A stretch of 5,440 nt of DNA from contig JAGVLR010000276.1 in the NCBI GenBank assembly GCA_020054175.1, forward strand, positions 1-5,440. Reading direction: 5' to 3'. A model generated the notes under the pieces. That model had not been told where the DNA came from, did not search any database, and saw only the letters and a list, made by a program, of their open reading frames with translations. This document shows, in pieces, positions 3,599 to 5,440 of this stretch (position 1 is the first letter of the stretch; each line of letters opens with the position of its first letter). A program made the translations under genes and the position numbers. The DNA is from Candidatus Dadabacteria bacterium (GTDB lineage Bacteria; Desulfobacterota_D; UBA1144; Nemesobacterales; UBA2774).

Positions 3599-5440
3599 AT
3601 GGAACGTCCTTTACACATCCTCCACCTCGAAGACGACCCCCGGGACGCCGAGCTCATACGGGCGATGCTCGAAAACGATGGCATTGTTTGCAATGTAACC
3701 CGCGTCGAAACCGAAGCCGATTTCGCCGCCCGAATCGACGAGGGCGGGTTCGACCTCATACTCACGGACTTTACGCTTCCTTCCTTCGACGGCCTTTCCG
3801 CTCTTGGGATAGCGCGCGAGCGATGCCCCGACGTGCCTTTCATTTTCGTATCCGGGACGCTCGGCGAGGAAGTGGCGGTCGAAGCCCTTAAGGGTGGCGC
3901 AGTGGATTATGTCCTCAAGGAGCGGCTGTCGAGGATAGCGCCTTCCGTGCGGAGAGCGCTCCGCGAAGCGGAGGAGAGGCGGGAACGCAGATGGACGGAG
4001 CAGGAGCTCTACAGGGTTAACCGCGCTCTCAGGGCGCTCAGCGAATGTACGCAGGCTGTAATATTGACCACGGACGAAACCGCTTTACTCAACGAGATAT
4101 GCAGGATAATCGTGGAGGTCGACGGATACGAAATGGCGTGGGTAGGGTTCGCCGACAACGACAGGGAGAAAACCGTACGGCCCGTTGCCGAGGCGGGCTA
4201 CGAGAGAGGACGCCACGAAACCCTTGGCCTTTCGTGGGACGATTCCGAGGCAGGCAGCGGACCAGTCGGCAAGGCTATTCGTACTGGAGAGATATCCATA
4301 TCCAGAGACATTCTGTCAGACCCGGACTTCGCCCTGTGGCATGACGAGGCTCTCAGGAGAGGACATTCATCGGCCGTCAGCATACCTATGATTTCAGGCT
4401 CCGCGCCTTTCGGCGCGCTCAACATCTACGCCAGACGACCCGATGCTTTTAGCTCCGAAAAGCTTAAAATGTTGAAGCAGCTGGCCGGGAACCTGACGTA
4501 CGGAATACTGGCGCTCCGCACAGGAATAGAACGCAGGCGCGCCGAGGGAGCCCTGCGTGAGAATTTCGCCCAGCTCTCCAGGAAGAACCGCTACGAGGCG
4601 ATTATCGGCACGGTAACCAGGAGCGTTCACAGATCTATCGATCTCCAGGAAGTTCTGGAGAACGCCGTCGATTCACTGAGCGAGAATATAGAAAAGGTGA
4701 AGCACGTTCTGATTTATCTGGCCGAAGGACCCGAAGCGGTTATAAGGGCCCATAGAGGCTGCCCCGACTGGTACATCGAGCGGGCCGGAAGAATCCCCTA
4801 CCCGAAGGGACTCACTTGGAAAGTCATACTGGAAGAAAAGTCCGTACACTGCGCCGACATAGATCAGGATACGGCGCTGGGACAGGCCGGTAGAGACACG
4901 GATATAAAAAGCTATCTATCCATGCCCATTTTCTTCGAGGGTAAGGCCGTCGGCACTCTCCACATTACTTCGCTGCACAAAAACAATTTCGACGAGGACG
5001 AGATCAAGCTGCTCGATCTCGTCGCCCAGCAGATCGAGACTGCGATCAATAACGCGAAACAGGCTGAAGCGTTGAAAAAAGCTTTGGCTGAAGTGGAAGA
5101 GCTCAAGAACAGACTCCAGGCCGAGAACATTTATCTCCAGGAAGAGATCAAGACGGAGTACAACTTCGAGGAGATAATAGGCGAGAGCCCTCTCCTCAAA
5201 AACCTGCTTCTGGATATAGAGAAGGTCGCGCCAACGGACGCCGCAGTTCTTATACTGGGAGAGACCGGGACAGGAAAGGAGCTGATCGCGCGCGCCATTC
5301 ATAACCTCAGCCACAGGAGAGAGAGACCGCTGGTAAAGGTCAACTGCGGAGCCATTTCGGCGGGGCTCGTCGAGAGCGAGCTCTTCGGCCACGAAAAGGG
5401 CGCGTTTACCGGAGCGGTTCAGCAGAGGATAGGGAGATTC
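3599..5440 (+). CDS. Sigma-54-dependent response regulator: receiver-GAF-GAF-AAA+ (3' end outside window)
   Basis: An uninterrupted frame of at least 614 codons runs off the right edge. Residues about 5-120 are a receiver: HLEDDP acidic pocket (E11-D12-D13), Asp57 in LILTDFTLP, Ser85 in FIFVSGT and Lys107. Lysine is followed by Glu rather than the usual Pro, a trait of the SGTxGEE...DYVLK receiver subgroup. GAF domains follow at about 140-306 and 332-484, joined by an ERRRAEGAL linker helix, then a coiled coil (about 485-520). The sigma-54 activator AAA+ domain begins at FEEIIGES, with Walker A GETGTGKE (554-561) and the sigma-54 contact loop GAFTGA (601-606). Walker B, the arginine finger and any Fis-type helix-turn-helix lie beyond the edge. 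ATG 3599 has only a weak GGAT site 6 nt upstream. The gene begins 32 bp after the Rcp1-like gene, so it is likely in the kinase operon. It is the obvious candidate activator for the sigma-54 promoter at 1218-1234. Confidence 0.93.
   Translation, partial: MERPLHILHLEDDPRDAELIRAMLENDGIVCNVTRVETEADFAARIDEGGFDLILTDFTLPSFDGLSALGIARERCPDVPFIFVSGTLGEEVAVEALKGGAVDYVLKERLSRIAPSVRRALREAEERRERRWTEQELYRVNRALRALSECTQAVILTTDETALLNEICRIIVEVDGYEMAWVGFADNDREKTVRPVAEAGYERGRHETLGLSWDDSEAGSGPVGKAIRTGEISISRDILSDPDFALWHDEALRRGHSSAVSIPMISGSAPFGALNIYARRPDAFSSEKLKMLKQLAGNLTYGILALRTGIERRRAEGALRENFAQLSRKNRYEAIIGTVTRSVHRSIDLQEVLENAVDSLSENIEKVKHVLIYLAEGPEAVIRAHRGCPDWYIERAGRIPYPKGLTWKVILEEKSVHCADIDQDTALGQAGRDTDIKSYLSMPIFFEGKAVGTLHITSLHKNNFDEDEIKLLDLVAQQIETAINNAKQAEALKKALAEVEELKNRLQAENIYLQEEIKTEYNFEEIIGESPLLKNLLLDIEKVAPTDAAVLILGETGTGKELIARAIHNLSHRRERPLVKVNCGAISAGLVESELFGHEKGAFTGAVQQRIGRF

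Noticed and set aside
3379..3843. Minus-strand open frame across the junction of the two response regulators
   Set aside because: Antisense to the end of one receiver and the start of another; composition is Ser/Arg-rich as expected from a reverse-frame shadow.
4916..5392. 158-codon minus-strand open frame opposite the second GAF and AAA+ region
   Set aside because: The plus-strand frame carries Walker A and GAFTGA motifs; the reverse product has no recognisable motif.
1..5440. CRISPR arrays, tRNA or rRNA genes, insertion sequences, attachment sites
   Set aside because: No regularly spaced repeats, cloverleaf or rRNA-like segments, transposase motifs or long terminal inverted repeats were seen.

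Overview
The window is about 5.4 kb of gene-dense bacterial DNA of moderately high GC content. It reads as a signalling and transcription-control locus: six coding regions around one divergent intergenic region. Strong Shine-Dalgarno sites, sigma-54 elements, a KdpD-like sensor-kinase membrane domain and GAF/PAS proteins suggest a Gram-negative-type environmental bacterium, possibly deltaproteobacterium-like or from an uncultivated phylum. AGG/AGA and ATA codons are used freely throughout. The taxon cannot be fixed from this sequence alone.

Left arm (minus strand, transcribed right to left). A small STAS-domain protein (start most likely TTG at 1178) is followed 11 bp later by an ECF-type sigma-70-family factor (870-148). 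After an 85 bp gap comes the first 20 codons of a beta-hydroxyacid dehydrogenase-like protein (62-1), cut by the window edge. A textbook sigma-54 promoter (1218-1234) lies about 40 bp upstream of the STAS start.

Divergent region (about 1179-1516). Besides the sigma-54 promoter it holds two adjacent related 18-bp imperfect dyads (1330-1347 and 1349-1366). They sit where enhancer sites for a sigma-54 activator would be expected. It also has a plausible sigma-70-type promoter reading right (1380-1408) that overlaps a perfect 12-bp palindrome, and a leader that could fold over the kinase ribosome-binding site.

Right arm (plus strand). A membrane-bound PAS histidine kinase (1517-3121) overlaps by 8 bp a stand-alone Rcp1/CheY-like response regulator (3114-3566). 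A large response regulator begins 32 bp later (3599 to beyond 5440). It is built as receiver-GAF-GAF-coiled coil-AAA+ sigma-54 activator, with Walker A and GAFTGA motifs visible; the rest of the AAA+ domain and any DNA-binding domain lie outside the window.

Inferred logic: the kinase may phosphorylate one or both receivers. The activator may then bind the tandem dyads and open the sigma-54 promoter, producing the STAS protein and the ECF sigma factor. This would be a two-component system driving a sigma-54 to ECF-sigma relay, encoded in one divergent locus. The parts are read from the sequence; the wiring is hypothesis.
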